Part shown: positions 44,968 through 54,267 of the stretch, piece by piece
How positions within the stretch are numbered: position 1 is the stretch's first letter
Layout of the letters: the number at the start of each line of letters is the position of its first letter
Origin: Vibrio sp. 14G-20
GTDB lineage: Bacteria; Pseudomonadota; Gammaproteobacteria; Enterobacterales; Vibrionaceae
Direction: 5' to 3'
DNA length: 64,000 nt
Assembly: GCF_026241515.1 (NCBI RefSeq)
Contig: NZ_JAPHPW010000005.1
Location: 62,001 to 126,000 of the forward strand
Made by a program: the position numbers and the translations under genes
Notes under the pieces: generated by a model
Database searches by the model: none
What the model was told of the DNA's origin: nothing
The model's input: only the letters and a program-made list of their open reading frames with translations

Positions 44968-45846
44968 ATGAACCTTTCTCAAGTCCAAGCCTTTTGTTCC
45001 GTTGCTGATTTAGGATCAGTTTCTGAAGCTGCACGCCAGTTAGAGTGCAACCGAACCAAACTCAGCATGTCGATTAAAGCCTTGGAAAAAGAGTTAGACG
45101 TTGAATTGTTCGTGCGTAGCGGAAACCACGTTGAACTTTCAGAAGCGGGTAAAGCGATTTACAAAGATTGCGAAGGCATGTTGGTGACAGCCGCGCGTAT
45201 TAAACAAACCTGCTTGCATGTCTCGGGCGAATTCAACGCGGAGATTTGGATAGCACGAGATGACTCCCTACCCGATGAAATGTGGCAGGACTTATCTCAC
45301 GCCTTAAATAACAAGTACCCTTCTACCTCATTCAACTTCGTTCTCGCGTCGAGTGGCGATTTAGCTAACCTAGTTGAAACTCAGCAAGTTGACTTCGCAT
45401 TTGGCGTCGATTACGAACGTGTCGATGACCCAAGAATTATCTACAACCCGCTTGGTAAAATTCGAATGATGTCTGTGTGTAAGAAAGGACATGATTTGAG
45501 TGCGATGCGTCGTGTATCTGATGAAGTATTGAGAAATTCTATGCAAGCGACCATGGTTTATCTTAATGAAAAGGATAATCCAGAGCTTGAGCCCTTCTCG
45601 CGTCGTTACATCGGCTTCTCTAGCTTTGATTTTATGCTGGATACAATTTTACGTGAAGAAGCATGGGGCGTAATGCCAGAGCCACTGATTCGTCATTTGC
45701 TTCGTGAACAAGAGTTAGCGGTGATCAAACACACATACGGCTTAACGCAAGAAGATTACTGCATGTTTACCGCAGCTGGTATGGCAGAGCACCCAGGAAT
45801 GAATTGGTTGGCCGACCAGCTTAGTGATTACTTGTTTGATTTCTAG
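44968..45846 (+). CDS. LysR family regulator
   Basis: 292 residues. Helix-turn-helix (LSQVQAFCSVADLGSVSEAARQLECNRTKLSMSIKALEKEL), then the effector-binding domain with ELFVRSGNHVELSEAGKAIY. Divergent from the methyltransferase gene with about 150 bases between, so it may control it. An array of six CGCTTAT repeats begins 4 bases after its stop. Confidence 0.88.
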   Translation: MNLSQVQAFCSVADLGSVSEAARQLECNRTKLSMSIKALEKELDVELFVRSGNHVELSEAGKAIYKDCEGMLVTAARIKQTCLHVSGEFNAEIWIARDDSLPDEMWQDLSHALNNKYPSTSFNFVLASSGDLANLVETQQVDFAFGVDYERVDDPRIIYNPLGKIRMMSVCKKGHDLSAMRRVSDEVLRNSMQATMVYLNEKDNPELEPFSRRYIGFSSFDFMLDTILREEAWGVMPEPLIRHLLREQELAVIKHTYGLTQEDYCMFTAAGMAEHPGMNWLADQLSDYLFDF

Positions 45847-45850
45847 CTCA

Positions 45851-45892
45851 CGCTTATCGCTTATCGCTTATCGCTTATCGCTTATCGCTTAT
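45851..45892. repeat. Six-copy CGCTTAT tandem repeat array
   Basis: Six exact copies of the 7-base unit start 4 bases after the stop of the LysR gene (45844-45846). Such perfect short arrays change copy number easily by slippage. Confidence 0.95.
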
Positions 45893-45931
45893 CGTCCATA
45901 GCAAAGGGCAAAATCACAAACAACACAGCTC

Positions 45932-46282
45932 CTAAAAAACCATCACGTGATCCACTAAGTAGCGTCCGTCTTCTTCAACCAATACCATTTCGGCGACAAA
46001 CTCACCTTTGGCGATGGTATACGCTTGTTTCCACACAAAGGCGATGGAGTCTGAACGTCTAAACAGCGCTACTGGCTCACGTTCAGCAAAGAAGCCGTTG
46101 CTGTGCTGATAATGGTGGCATACCTTTTCTAAATATTCCGGCGTAACAATGTCTTTCATCCTTTGAGTGAAGTCTCGACAGTGCTGTTCATGATCAACCT
46201 TGGTTGAACCATCCATCAGATTATCCATGATAGGGTTAGCAATCACCCACAACTCGTTATCACTGATATCGTCAAACTTCAT
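45932..46282 (-). CDS. Small unknown protein, NTF2/SnoaL-like appearance
   Basis: 116 residues: an N-terminal helix set (SDNELWVIANPIMDNLMDGSTKVDHEQHCRDFTQRMKDIV) followed by beta strands (GFFAEREPVALFRRSDSIAFVWKQAYTIAKGEFVAEMVLVEEDGRYLVDHVMVF). This helix-then-curved-sheet order recalls the NTF2-like fold. No catalytic motif. No clear partner. Confidence 0.7.
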   Translation of the reverse strand: MKFDDISDNELWVIANPIMDNLMDGSTKVDHEQHCRDFTQRMKDIVTPEYLEKVCHHYQHSNGFFAEREPVALFRRSDSIAFVWKQAYTIAKGEFVAEMVLVEEDGRYLVDHVMVF

Positions 46283-46563
46283 ATTGATTCACTCCTTGTC
46301 CATCGTAGTCAAATCTAGAAACCAATAAGACCTTAGCGACTGATGTGTTTTATTAATCATAAACGATCCCATTTCAGTTGCACACCATCCCCAAAAAACA
46401 CTCATCGCCAACTTTATTGACACCAGGGATTAATCTTAAGATACTGAATTTTATTGATTTATATGTATTACTTAAATAAGACATATAAACGTCATCAGAT
46501 AAAGTTTGTAAAGTTAGCTCAATATTAGAACAATGAAGTTATCAAAAACATCTGGAAAATATT

Positions 46564-47460
46564 ATGTGTGACAGGAAAAGCCAAAACGAAAATCGAGTAC
46601 TATTGTTCTCAGCCCTTTTAGCATCAGGCTTCGCAATTGGCGGGTTGGTGTTGGGTCTTCTCGTTGGCTCTCTGGTCATAGTATTTGACGGTGTCTATTC
46701 TCTTATCAGCTTACTGTTAACTTTATTGTCACTAGCTGCTTCAAAATACATTAATCGCCCTTCAGATAGAGAGTTCCCGTTTGGTCGAGCTATCATCGAA
46801 CCGATTGTGATTGCGATTAAAGCCGTTGTGATTCTACTTGTGGTTGGTTATTCGCTTTACTCTGCGATTGGTGCCTTGATGACAGGCGGCCGTGAGGTCG
46901 ATGCTTCTATCGCAACTCTGTTTGGTATTTTCAACGTGTTGGGCTGTGGTTATGCTTGGTGGTACATCGCGAACAAGAGCAAACGTATCTCTTCAGGTCT
47001 GATTCAAGCGGAATCTAAACAGTGGCAGATGGATACGCTACTGAGTGTAGCGGTAACAGCGGGTTTCGTCGTAGCGTGGGCAATGACATTCTCACCTCTT
47101 GCGTCATACGCAGTATATGCCGACCCAATGATGATGTTGCTGATGTCTTTCTACTTCATCAAAGTGCCATTCGACATGTTACGAGAAGCGATGCGTGAAC
47201 TGCTGATGATGTCGGCAACCAAAGACATTTGTGATGCGGTAGATAAAAACGTGGTCGCTGTAGACAAAGAAGCGGATCAAGATTTGGAGCTAATGGGCGT
47301 GACTAAGGTTGGTCCAGAATTGCGAATCAATGTTGATATTCATACCAACGACCAAGATGCGATTGCGGTTGATGATATTGAACGTACGCGCCGCCAACTT
47401 AAGCGACGCTTATCGAAGATGCCTTATGAGCTTCAATTGAATCTCAATATCGCGAGTTAA
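46564..47460 (+). CDS. Cation diffusion facilitator family transporter
   Basis: 298 residues. Inner membrane divalent metal/proton antiporter. Six helices in residues 1-215: TM2 carries D41 in VFDGVYSLISLL and TM5 carries the second metal site in ESKQWQMDTLLS. A cytosolic C-terminal domain (about 215-298) has the ferredoxin-like metal-sensing fold (LRINVDIHTNDQDAIAVDDIERTRRQLKRRL). The first site reads D-x3-S rather than the usual H-x3-D of zinc exporters, so the metal may be iron or manganese. Single gene. Confidence 0.88.
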   Translation: MCDRKSQNENRVLLFSALLASGFAIGGLVLGLLVGSLVIVFDGVYSLISLLLTLLSLAASKYINRPSDREFPFGRAIIEPIVIAIKAVVILLVVGYSLYSAIGALMTGGREVDASIATLFGIFNVLGCGYAWWYIANKSKRISSGLIQAESKQWQMDTLLSVAVTAGFVVAWAMTFSPLASYAVYADPMMMLLMSFYFIKVPFDMLREAMRELLMMSATKDICDAVDKNVVAVDKEADQDLELMGVTKVGPELRINVDIHTNDQDAIAVDDIERTRRQLKRRLSKMPYELQLNLNIAS

Positions 47461-47509
47461 GAATCGAGAGTAAAAAAACCAAGAGTTAACCCATCAATCT
47501 CCCGCTAAC

Positions 47510-48442
47510 TTAAGACTCTGATTGAACCTTTTTAGAAGCCGACGCCGAAACCGTCGGCTTTCTGTCTCTGGTTACCCACCAGCAAGCTAAAGAGCCAATC
47601 GTTACCATACAAACACCCTGCCAAAACGTCATGCTCAATGACAAGCCCAAAATCATAGAAGACAATAAGGTCGCAAAAATAGGCGTGAAATAAGACATGG
47701 TCGCCAGGAAGACCATATTGCCACCTAGAATCGCGGTATTCCAAAGCGCGTAGCCTGCGCCCATACACACGCCTGCCAACACTAAGTCAATCGCAGCACT
47801 GGTTGTCATTACCATACCGGTTTCGTCGCTCAATGCGTATTTGATCCACAAGGTGATTGCCGTCGCGATAAAGAACAACACAATCGCATTCTGCCCTTTC
47901 GCCACTTTCTGAGTGTAATTACAGTAAACCGCCCAAATAATCGCGCCGAAAAACGCCATTGAATAGGTTTTAGGATTCGTCGCAATATTAGCCGCGATTT
48001 GATCGACAGAAAGCCCCTGCTCGCCGCTAATACTCCAAGCCACCCCGAAGAATGCCAAAAAGATACTTGGATAAACCAACCAATTAATCTTCTTGTCGCT
48101 CAGCAGCACCGCAAACAACACCGTCAGTGCTGGCCATAAGTAGTTGATAACGGCCATTTCCAAGGCTTGATGTCGGTTGTTTGCCATCCCTAAAGCCAGA
48201 GCTAAGAAGATCTCATAACAAACGAACAGAGCACCACCAATCAACAGATACGACTTAGAGAAGCGCGATAGCTTAGGTAAACCCATAACACAGACCAACA
48301 ACAGTGAGCTCACTGTATAAAGGCTGGCAGGGCCGCCGATTGGGCCCAGTTGTTCTGATACGCTACGAGACAGCGCAATTAAGCAGCTCCAAAGTAAAAT
48401 GGCAGCAATGCCGTAGCAGCTATGGCGATGAGATTTCAGCAC
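47510..48442 (-). CDS. yddG: YddG-type aromatic amino acid exporter (DMT superfamily)
   Basis: 310 residues, ten membrane helices in two EamA repeats. It closely follows the E. coli YddG pattern: AILLWSCLIALSRSVSEQLGPIGG, LLIGGALFVCYEIFLALALGMANNRHQALEMAVINYLWP, AFFGAIIWAVYCNYTQKVAKG and GYALWNTAILGGNM. The family exports aromatic amino acids and some drugs. The basic C-terminal tail (RDRKPTVSASASKKV) is cytosolic. Confidence 0.92.
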   Translation of the reverse strand: MLKSHRHSCYGIAAILLWSCLIALSRSVSEQLGPIGGPASLYTVSSLLLVCVMGLPKLSRFSKSYLLIGGALFVCYEIFLALALGMANNRHQALEMAVINYLWPALTVLFAVLLSDKKINWLVYPSIFLAFFGVAWSISGEQGLSVDQIAANIATNPKTYSMAFFGAIIWAVYCNYTQKVAKGQNAIVLFFIATAITLWIKYALSDETGMVMTTSAAIDLVLAGVCMGAGYALWNTAILGGNMVFLATMSYFTPIFATLLSSMILGLSLSMTFWQGVCMVTIGSLACWWVTRDRKPTVSASASKKVQSES

Positions 48443-48543
48443 GCCTCTTCCTTTTCTTTATTGTAATGGTGTAATCAAAGCGAGCTTAAAGCAAAGATAG
48501 GCTTAAGCACCACTATCGATAACTTACAGTAGGTAAAAATAAG

Positions 48544-48571
48544 TAGCCGAGCACATAACTGCACTCGGCTA
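48544..48571 (-). terminator. Terminator of yjjG
   Basis: TAGCCGAG (48544-48551) and CTCGGCTA (48564-48571), 12-base loop. On the minus strand it is followed by CTTATTTTTAC. Confidence 0.7.
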
Positions 48572-48596
48572 TCAATCATTCACTCAAAAATCTAAA

Positions 48597-48624
48597 AGCA
48601 ATTAGCAATTAGCAATTAGCAATT
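48597..48624. repeat. Four-copy AGCAATT tandem repeat overlapping the yjjG stop
   Basis: Four exact copies of AGCAATT; the last two bases are part of the yjjG stop codon (48623-48625). One of three heptamer arrays in the window found at stop codons. Confidence 0.93.
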
Positions 48625-49297
48625 ATGCCAATAACAGTGCTTGCAGGTCAGCTAAAGACTTTACTTGATAATGAGGGTTAATACCCGCTGGTGCCGCTTT
48701 CTCCTGGCTGTTCAACCAACACGTCTCAATACCAAAATCCAAACCACCTAAAATATCTGAATACGGGTTATCTCCGACCATCAATACTCGTTGCTTTGCA
48801 GGTAAACCAACAAGCTTGTGTGCATATTCAAAGATTTCAGCGTCTGGTTTCGCGACACCGACTTCTTCAGAGATGATCACATGGTCAAAGTAATCTGTCA
48901 TTCCAGTGCGTTCTAAACGGATAGATTGCAGCTCAGTAAAACCATTCGTGATGATGCCCATGTTCACTTTGCCTTTTAAAGACTTCACCAACTCTTGTGC
49001 ACCCGGTAATAAAGAACAGATATCTGCCATCGCCGTTAAAAATGCACTGTTTAAAGCAGCCGTTGTTGTCTCTAGTTTCTCAGCCCAACTTTCGAAGCGC
49101 GTGTGTTTTAGTTGGTCTGCGGTAATACGACCATCTTGGTAATCGACCCAAAGTGGTAAATTAACCTTTTGGTAAGCCGAATAATCTTGCTCGCTGAAAT
49201 CTACCCCAAAACGGGAAAACATCAGCTTCATTCCTTGATAAGCATCAAAATGGAATAAGGTTTCGTCTGCATCAAAGAATATCCAATCGTACTTCAT
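48623..49297 (-). CDS. yjjG: HAD family pyrimidine 5'-nucleotidase YjjG
   Basis: 224 residues. Dephosphorylates nucleoside monophosphates, including non-canonical pyrimidines. HAD motif I is FFDADETLFHFD (D9, D11), motif II IITNGFTELQ, motif III lysine in VGVAKPDAEIF, motif IV VLMVGDNPYSDILGG. The alpha-helical cap lies between residues 15 and 100. Matches YjjG in length and in YDWIFFDADETLFHFDAYQGM. A 7-base repeat array touches the stop codon. Confidence 0.93.
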   Translation of the reverse strand: MKYDWIFFDADETLFHFDAYQGMKLMFSRFGVDFSEQDYSAYQKVNLPLWVDYQDGRITADQLKHTRFESWAEKLETTTAALNSAFLTAMADICSLLPGAQELVKSLKGKVNMGIITNGFTELQSIRLERTGMTDYFDHVIISEEVGVAKPDAEIFEYAHKLVGLPAKQRVLMVGDNPYSDILGGLDFGIETCWLNSQEKAAPAGINPHYQVKSLADLQALLLA

Positions 49298-49510
49298 TAT
49301 CTGTCCTATTATTCGCGCTATCTAGCCGTGTTATTTTTGTTCTTTCTTAACCTCAAAAGCTAAGTGTGCATTCTACTACCATTTTTGTGAGCCTGAATAT
49401 AGTTCTAAGAATTTATAGAAAACAAGCAACAAGTCATGATGTATCGCAAATTTTGCCACATATTAAACCAATACCATACAAGAAACACACGTACTGTACC
49501 GGGAGGTACT

Positions 49511-49678
49511 ATGAAGCACTTCTTACCCTCATCCGTCATGCTTACTCCGTTTCTTGTCAAATATTATGATGAAGAACCACAAGCTTCTTCTGACGAATGC
49601 GAAATGGAGGACTTATCTACGGACAACCCAGAAAGCAAGTCGAAAGAACTAACAAGTGAACCAATAATCAATGAGTAG
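49511..49678 (+). CDS. Small acidic peptide (55 aa), unknown
   Basis: MKHFLPSSVMLTPFLVKYYD begins a 55-residue protein with an acidic, Ser/Glu-rich tail (ASSDECEMEDLSTDNPESKS). The ATG at 49511 is preceded by GGGAGG at ideal spacing, the strongest ribosome site among the small ORFs here. The N-terminal 17 residues are weakly hydrophobic; it could be a membrane-edge helix. No homology recognised. Confidence 0.6.
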   Translation: MKHFLPSSVMLTPFLVKYYDEEPQASSDECEMEDLSTDNPESKSKELTSEPIINE

Positions 49679-49916
49679 CCCCATAAAATCATCATTATGG
49701 AATCGCATACAGGTCTATAATTAATCAGTTCCTTACGATCTATAAATGACAACGATCACATCAGAAAACTATTAAAACGATTGCTATATGCGCCCTGTCA
49801 CACCCCACAACCACAAAGTGGTACCTTGTAGCCAACTTTGACTCAGATCAATGGTCGACCAGTTGTTTGCCGACACCATATAGGAAATTAAAAATCATAA
49901 TTAATGGAGTTTTCCA

Positions 49917-51065
49917 ATGTCTAGTGCTTTTTACATCCCTACAATCAACTTCATGGGAACAGGCTGCTTAAAGGATGCTGTTGATAGCATTCAGTCTCAA
50001 GGCTTTAAAAAAGGTCTTATCGTTACCGACAAAATCCTAAACCAAATAGGTATGGTTAAGCAGGTTCAAGACCTTCTAAATCAACGTGATGTTGATGCTG
50101 TTGTATTCGATGGTACTCAACCAAACCCAACCATCACTAACGTGAACGACGGCCTTGAGCTTCTGACTGACAACGACTGTGACTTTGTTATCTCTCTTGG
50201 TGGTGGTTCTCCGCACGATTGTGCAAAAGGTATCGCTCTGGTTGCTTCTAACGGCGGCAAGATTGCAGATTACGAAGGCGTCGATCAGTCTGAAAAGCCA
50301 ATGATGCCTCTTATTGCTATCAATACCACGGCTGGCACGGCATCTGAAATGACGCGTTTCTGCATCATTACTGACGAAGCTCGTCACATTAAGATGGCTA
50401 TCGTTGATAAGCACACAACACCGCTTATCTCAGTAAACGATCCTGAGTTGATGCTAGCTAAACCTGCATCACTAACTGCTGCAACTGGCATGGATGCGCT
50501 AACGCACGCAATCGAAGCTTACGTTTCTATCGCAGCAACGCCAATTACAGACGCTGTAGCAATTAAAGCAATCGAACTTGTTCAAGCACACCTAAGAACT
50601 GCAGTAGCGCACGGCGAAGACATTGAAGCTCGTGAGCAGATGGCTTACGCACAGTTCATGGCGGGCATGGCATTCAACAACGCTTCTCTTGGCTATGTTC
50701 ACGCAATGGCGCATCAACTGGGTGGTTTCTATGACCTTCCACATGGTGTATGTAACGCTATCTTGCTTCCACACGTTCAACGCTACAACGCGCAAGTTTG
50801 CCCAGAACGCCTACGTGATGTAGCAAAAGCAATGGGTGTGAATATTGAAGGTATGACAGCTGAGCAAGGTGCGGAAGCTGCGATCAACTCGATTGTTCAA
50901 TTAGCAAACGACGTGAACATCCCAACAGGTATCGCTCAACTTGGTGCGAAGCTAGAAGATATCCCAACTCTGTCTGACAACGCACTAAAAGATGCTTGTG
51001 GTTTCACTAACCCTAAACAAGCAACACACGAAGAGATCTCAGCAATCTTTGAAGCGGCAATGTAA
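49917..51065 (+). CDS. Iron-containing alcohol dehydrogenase
   Basis: 382 residues, NAD-dependent, group III, of the E. coli YiaY / Zymomonas AdhB type. Nucleotide-binding [14 protein letters not shown] (94-107), the [12 protein letters not shown] stretch, and iron ligands D193, H197 ([10 protein letters not shown]), H262 and H276 ([16 protein letters not shown]), exactly the family spacing. Codons are highly biased, suggesting abundant protein. A terminator follows at 51146. Likely role: aldehyde or alcohol metabolism under low oxygen. Confidence 0.94.
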   Translation: MSSAFYIPTINFMGTGCLKDAVDSIQSQGFKKGLIVTDKILNQIGMVKQVQDLLNQRDVDAVVFDGTQPNPTITNVNDGLELLTDNDCDFVISLGGGSPHDCAKGIALVASNGGKIADYEGVDQSEKPMMPLIAINTTAGTASEMTRFCIITDEARHIKMAIVDKHTTPLISVNDPELMLAKPASLTAATGMDALTHAIEAYVSIAATPITDAVAIKAIELVQAHLRTAVAHGEDIEAREQMAYAQFMAGMAFNNASLGYVHAMAHQLGGFYDLPHGVCNAILLPHVQRYNAQVCPERLRDVAKAMGVNIEGMTAEQGAEAAINSIVQLANDVNIPTGIAQLGAKLEDIPTLSDNALKDACGFTNPKQATHEEISAIFEAAM

Positions 51066-51145
51066 CTCTCAGTAGTGACATCCTCTTGAGGAGCTTCTGT
51101 ATAGAAGCGTTATAAGAGAGCAACTTTATATTCTAGTTTTAGGGC

Positions 51146-51175
51146 GGGCTTACCATTGGTGAGCCCACTTTTTTA
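51146..51175 (+). terminator. Terminator of the alcohol dehydrogenase gene
   Basis: GGGCTTACC (51146-51154), loop ATT, GGTGAGCCC (51158-51166) with one wobble pair, then ACTTTTTT. Confidence 0.88.
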
Positions 51176-51197
51176 TCGAGTGACATCATACTTAAAA

Positions 51198-51213
51198 GGT
51201 GAAACAGATCACA
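51198..51213. promoter_or_regulatory. Candidate CRP site in a 415-bp intergenic region
   Basis: GGTGA-AACAGA-TCACA differs at one base from the CRP consensus TGTGA-N6-TCACA half-sites. It is 268 bases before the lipoprotein start at 51481, which is far for direct activation. The rest of 51214-51480 is AT-rich with no ORF and no other structure I could support. Confidence 0.45.
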
Positions 51214-51480
51214 TATCCAAACAATAGTACTCGTTATTTTAAAAGACCCTACTATTCCCCACACAATCAACATCTTTCTTGTTGCTAAAAACACGCTGAT
51301 CAATTGATCTTATTTATCCTGGTGTTACATAGCCAACAAACCATCAGCCAAACAAATGCATACCAAGCATTAATATTCTTCTAAAAAAAATGGCCACTTT
51401 GCGCACCTTGCACAACTGAAATTCGTTTCCTAGCTTTCTTATGCAACAAACTCCAAACAACGTCAGTTTAGGATGAACTA

Positions 51481-52923
51481 ATGAAAAAGAACCCACTCAC
51501 TATTGTGCTAGGGCTAAGCGCTAGTGTGAGTCTGGTCGGGTGTTTTGACGACTCCGATTCAGACTCATCTAGTAATACCAGTTCTTATAGTGTGACAGCC
51601 ATTGACGGTTATTTACGTGACGCCAGCGTGTGGCTTGATCTAAATAGTAACTACGTTTTAGATAACGGAGAGCCTACCGCAACGTCGGGAGAAGGTGGTG
51701 TCGCTGAATTAAATGTCAGCGGAATCGATAACCCTTCCCAATACCCTGTTGTAGTTCAAGCTATCGCAGGACAAACCATTGATGAAGACCAAGGCCAAGT
51801 CACAAAAAGCTACGTGATGTCCGCGCCTGCAGGAGAAACAGCCGTCACACCACTTTCAACTCTTGTACATAACACCCTAGAGCAAAACCCAAACCTATCC
51901 AAGGAAGATGCAACCCAACAAGTCGCCACTCAATTGGGTATCGACGTCGATGATGTTCTTGGTGACTTTTTAGAAGGTAATGGTGCACCTAAAGCCGCGT
52001 ATGCAGCCGAAAAAATCGTTGAGTTAAGGGCGCTGCCAGAAGATCCCGAAGATCTGCAAAAAGCGACAGAAGAAGGCTCCTCTGAAGCGGGCAAGTTCAC
52101 CATTATTGTGGCTGGTGTAAACGAAGAAATTAAAGCCATTCTCGATACCATCGATGACGAGCAAACCCCAGAGCAAATCAAGAGTGACTTGGACCAAGCC
52201 GCAGAGATCGTCATTGCCGATGAAGATGGAGACGGCGTCAAAGATAGCGTCGACGAGTTCTTAGGTAACCCTAATGAATGGGTTGACGCCGACGAAGACG
52301 ATCTAGGTGACAACTTAGAAGATCCCTACCCTAATGACAGCGATAACGACAGTTACAACAATGATGTCGACCTATTTCCTAACGACACTACCAAAGCCGG
52401 GGATCTAGACTCTGATGGCACCGATGAAATCGACGATCCGTATCCCAACGATACTGACAACGATGGTTATAGCAATGACGTCGATGAATTCCCGGATGAT
52501 GAGACACGTTCTGGTGATGACGACAACGATGGCTATGACAACCTTGATGATGAGTACCCAACAGATCCAACACGAGCTGGAGATTCTGACGGAGACGACA
52601 TCGACAACATAGATGATCAGTACCCTAACGACACCGACAACGACGGCTACGACAATGACGTCGACATGTATCCAGATGACAACACCCGCGCTGGTGATGA
52701 CGACGATGATGGTTACGACAACTTAGATGATGACTATCCAAACGATGATACACGCTCAGGTGACTTAGATAACGATGGCATCGACAACCTTGATGATAAC
52801 TGCATAAACACAGCGAATGCTGACCAAGCCGACTCGGACAACGATGGCATTGGCGACGCGTGTGCAACCAGCACTGCGTTAACTTGGGATAGCACCAATT
52901 GGGATGATAGTAACTGGCAGTAA
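51481..52923 (+). CDS. Lipoprotein with acidic calcium-binding (thrombospondin type 3-like) repeats
   Basis: 480 residues. Signal peptide with lipobox LVGC (lipid at C21), then an Asp/Ser linker. A domain at about 38-105 (AIDGYLRDASVWLDLNSNYVLDNGEP, TSGEGGVAELNVSG) resembles SdrD-B-like secreted folds. A helical middle (150-250) precedes eight or so Asp-rich repeats from about 248 to 460, such as DTDNDGYSNDVDEFPDD and DDNDGYDNLDDEYPTD, each able to bind calcium. It ends with a Cys pair (DDNCINTANADQ, GIGDACA) and STALTWDSTNWDDSNWQ. It shares an operon-like spacing of 39 bases with the secreted protein downstream. Likely outer membrane or surface, adhesion or matrix related, by analogy. Confidence 0.85.
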   Translation: MKKNPLTIVLGLSASVSLVGCFDDSDSDSSSNTSSYSVTAIDGYLRDASVWLDLNSNYVLDNGEPTATSGEGGVAELNVSGIDNPSQYPVVVQAIAGQTIDEDQGQVTKSYVMSAPAGETAVTPLSTLVHNTLEQNPNLSKEDATQQVATQLGIDVDDVLGDFLEGNGAPKAAYAAEKIVELRALPEDPEDLQKATEEGSSEAGKFTIIVAGVNEEIKAILDTIDDEQTPEQIKSDLDQAAEIVIADEDGDGVKDSVDEFLGNPNEWVDADEDDLGDNLEDPYPNDSDNDSYNNDVDLFPNDTTKAGDLDSDGTDEIDDPYPNDTDNDGYSNDVDEFPDDETRSGDDDNDGYDNLDDEYPTDPTRAGDSDGDDIDNIDDQYPNDTDNDGYDNDVDMYPDDNTRAGDDDDDGYDNLDDDYPNDDTRSGDLDNDGIDNLDDNCINTANADQADSDNDGIGDACATSTALTWDSTNWDDSNWQ

Positions 52924-52962
52924 GCGCCTGTTCACAGAATACGGACATATAAGGAATTTAAC

Positions 52963-54195
52963 ATGAACACCACCATGAAACTTGTGTTAGCAACAGCAGT
53001 GAGCAGCGCGTTTACGTCGAGTGCATTCGCTGAGGTGCCAAATACCTTTACCGCCAATACTCCGGCTAAAGCGAGCGAAGTAAATGCAAATTTTACAGCA
53101 CTTGACCAAGATATTTCATCCTTAGGCACTGAGGTTGATGATTTGACGGATGAGGTTGACTCTATCGAGGCGAGAGTGACCAGCTTGGAAGACTCTGGCG
53201 TTTCGACAGATGCCTATTCGACCGTCGATATTAACTGTAATGACGACGCTGATTCTCTGAAGGGTGCACTTGAAGACTCTCGTAATACCACCACCAGAAC
53301 GACTTATAACGTTACAGGTGCGTGCAATTCGGTATTCATTGTTCGCAATGACGTAAAAATTGTTGGCGTAGACAGTGCCAGTATCCTTGCAGGTGCCAGT
53401 CAAGACGAACCCGAAGCCGTTTTCATTGATGGTCAATCCAGTGTGAGGCTTCAAGACATCACCCTTGGCGGCATGCTTTTCGCCAGAAACAGTTCATCTG
53501 TGCGCTTTGACAACGTTACCCTACCTACTGCGGTAGAAGATGGCGACGAATATCAAACCAACGTAACAATTCGAACCGCTTATCTACGAGTCAATTCTGG
53601 TTCAGTCAACAATCTTGCGCTGCACCTTAATCGCAACGCCAGTGTCGATATTCGCAGCAGTATTACCGGTAGTGCTCCTCAAGCTATCGCAGATGCAAAC
53701 TCTAGCCTTGTGGTTGATAGCGGTGATGTCTCTTTCACCAACCTAGAGGCTATCGGTAGTTCGTTTGTTTACGTTTCGAACCTCGTAGCAGAGAATGTCG
53801 TTGTTGAGTCTGGCTCGACGTTAGAAGCCGATGAACTCACCGTGAGTAATGAATTGGAGGCATGGGGTAACTCGCGAATCTCGGTTTGGGGCGATGCCAC
53901 CATCACAAATGAAACTTACATCTCTCAAACTAGCTCTTTTGTGTCAGATGGTGATGTTTCAAGTGGCGTTTTCGAATGTGAATCCAACTCAATGTTCCAG
54001 ATTCTCGGTAATCTAACCGTTACCGACACCTTTGAATGGGATGACTCCAATACCAGTGGCTTGAGCCTACAGCGTGGTTGCCACGGGCAATACGGGGTCG
54101 ATGAAGAGAATGGCGGTACTTTTAATGGCTCATTAATCAAAGATAACTACTCTGCATTAGTAGACGGCCAATATATGGAGGTTATTCCAGATTAA
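52963..54195 (+). CDS. Secreted protein with coiled coil and predicted beta-helix
   Basis: 410 residues. Signal peptide cleaved at about A23 (SSAFA, EVPNT); ribosome site AAGGA before the ATG at 52963. An N-terminal NTFTANTPAKASEVNANFTALDQ stretch, seen in many secreted and phage-tail-like proteins, leads into a heptad coiled coil (about 50-80, SSLGTEVDDLTDEVDSIEARVTSLED). From about 110 to 385, short repeated hydrophobic strands (SVRLQDITLGG, SSVRFDNVTLP, NASVDIRSS, NSSLVVDSGDVSF, GNSRISVWGDATI) give the spacing of a right-handed beta-helix. No catalytic motif seen. Partner of the lipoprotein upstream; possibly a surface or matrix component. Confidence 0.78.
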   Translation: MNTTMKLVLATAVSSAFTSSAFAEVPNTFTANTPAKASEVNANFTALDQDISSLGTEVDDLTDEVDSIEARVTSLEDSGVSTDAYSTVDINCNDDADSLKGALEDSRNTTTRTTYNVTGACNSVFIVRNDVKIVGVDSASILAGASQDEPEAVFIDGQSSVRLQDITLGGMLFARNSSSVRFDNVTLPTAVEDGDEYQTNVTIRTAYLRVNSGSVNNLALHLNRNASVDIRSSITGSAPQAIADANSSLVVDSGDVSFTNLEAIGSSFVYVSNLVAENVVVESGSTLEADELTVSNELEAWGNSRISVWGDATITNETYISQTSSFVSDGDVSSGVFECESNSMFQILGNLTVTDTFEWDDSNTSGLSLQRGCHGQYGVDEENGGTFNGSLIKDNYSALVDGQYMEVIPD

Positions 54196-54229
54196 TTAAC
54201 GCTAAAGGCGTAAACGATATTCTCTATAT

Positions 54230-54261
54230 TAAGCCGGGAAAGCAACGCTCTTCCCAGCTTA
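54230..54261. terminator. Hairpin between convergent genes 52963 and 54268
   Basis: TAAGCCGGGAA (54230-54240) pairs with TTCCCAGCTTA (54251-54261), one wobble; no long T run, so probably a weak bidirectional terminator. Confidence 0.65.
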
Positions 54262-54267
54262 ACTGTT

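Noticed and set aside
52388..52573. Antisense ORFs rich in His/Arg within the calcium-repeat lipoprotein
   Set aside because: Produced by the repetitive Asp codons on the other strand; no initiation signal.
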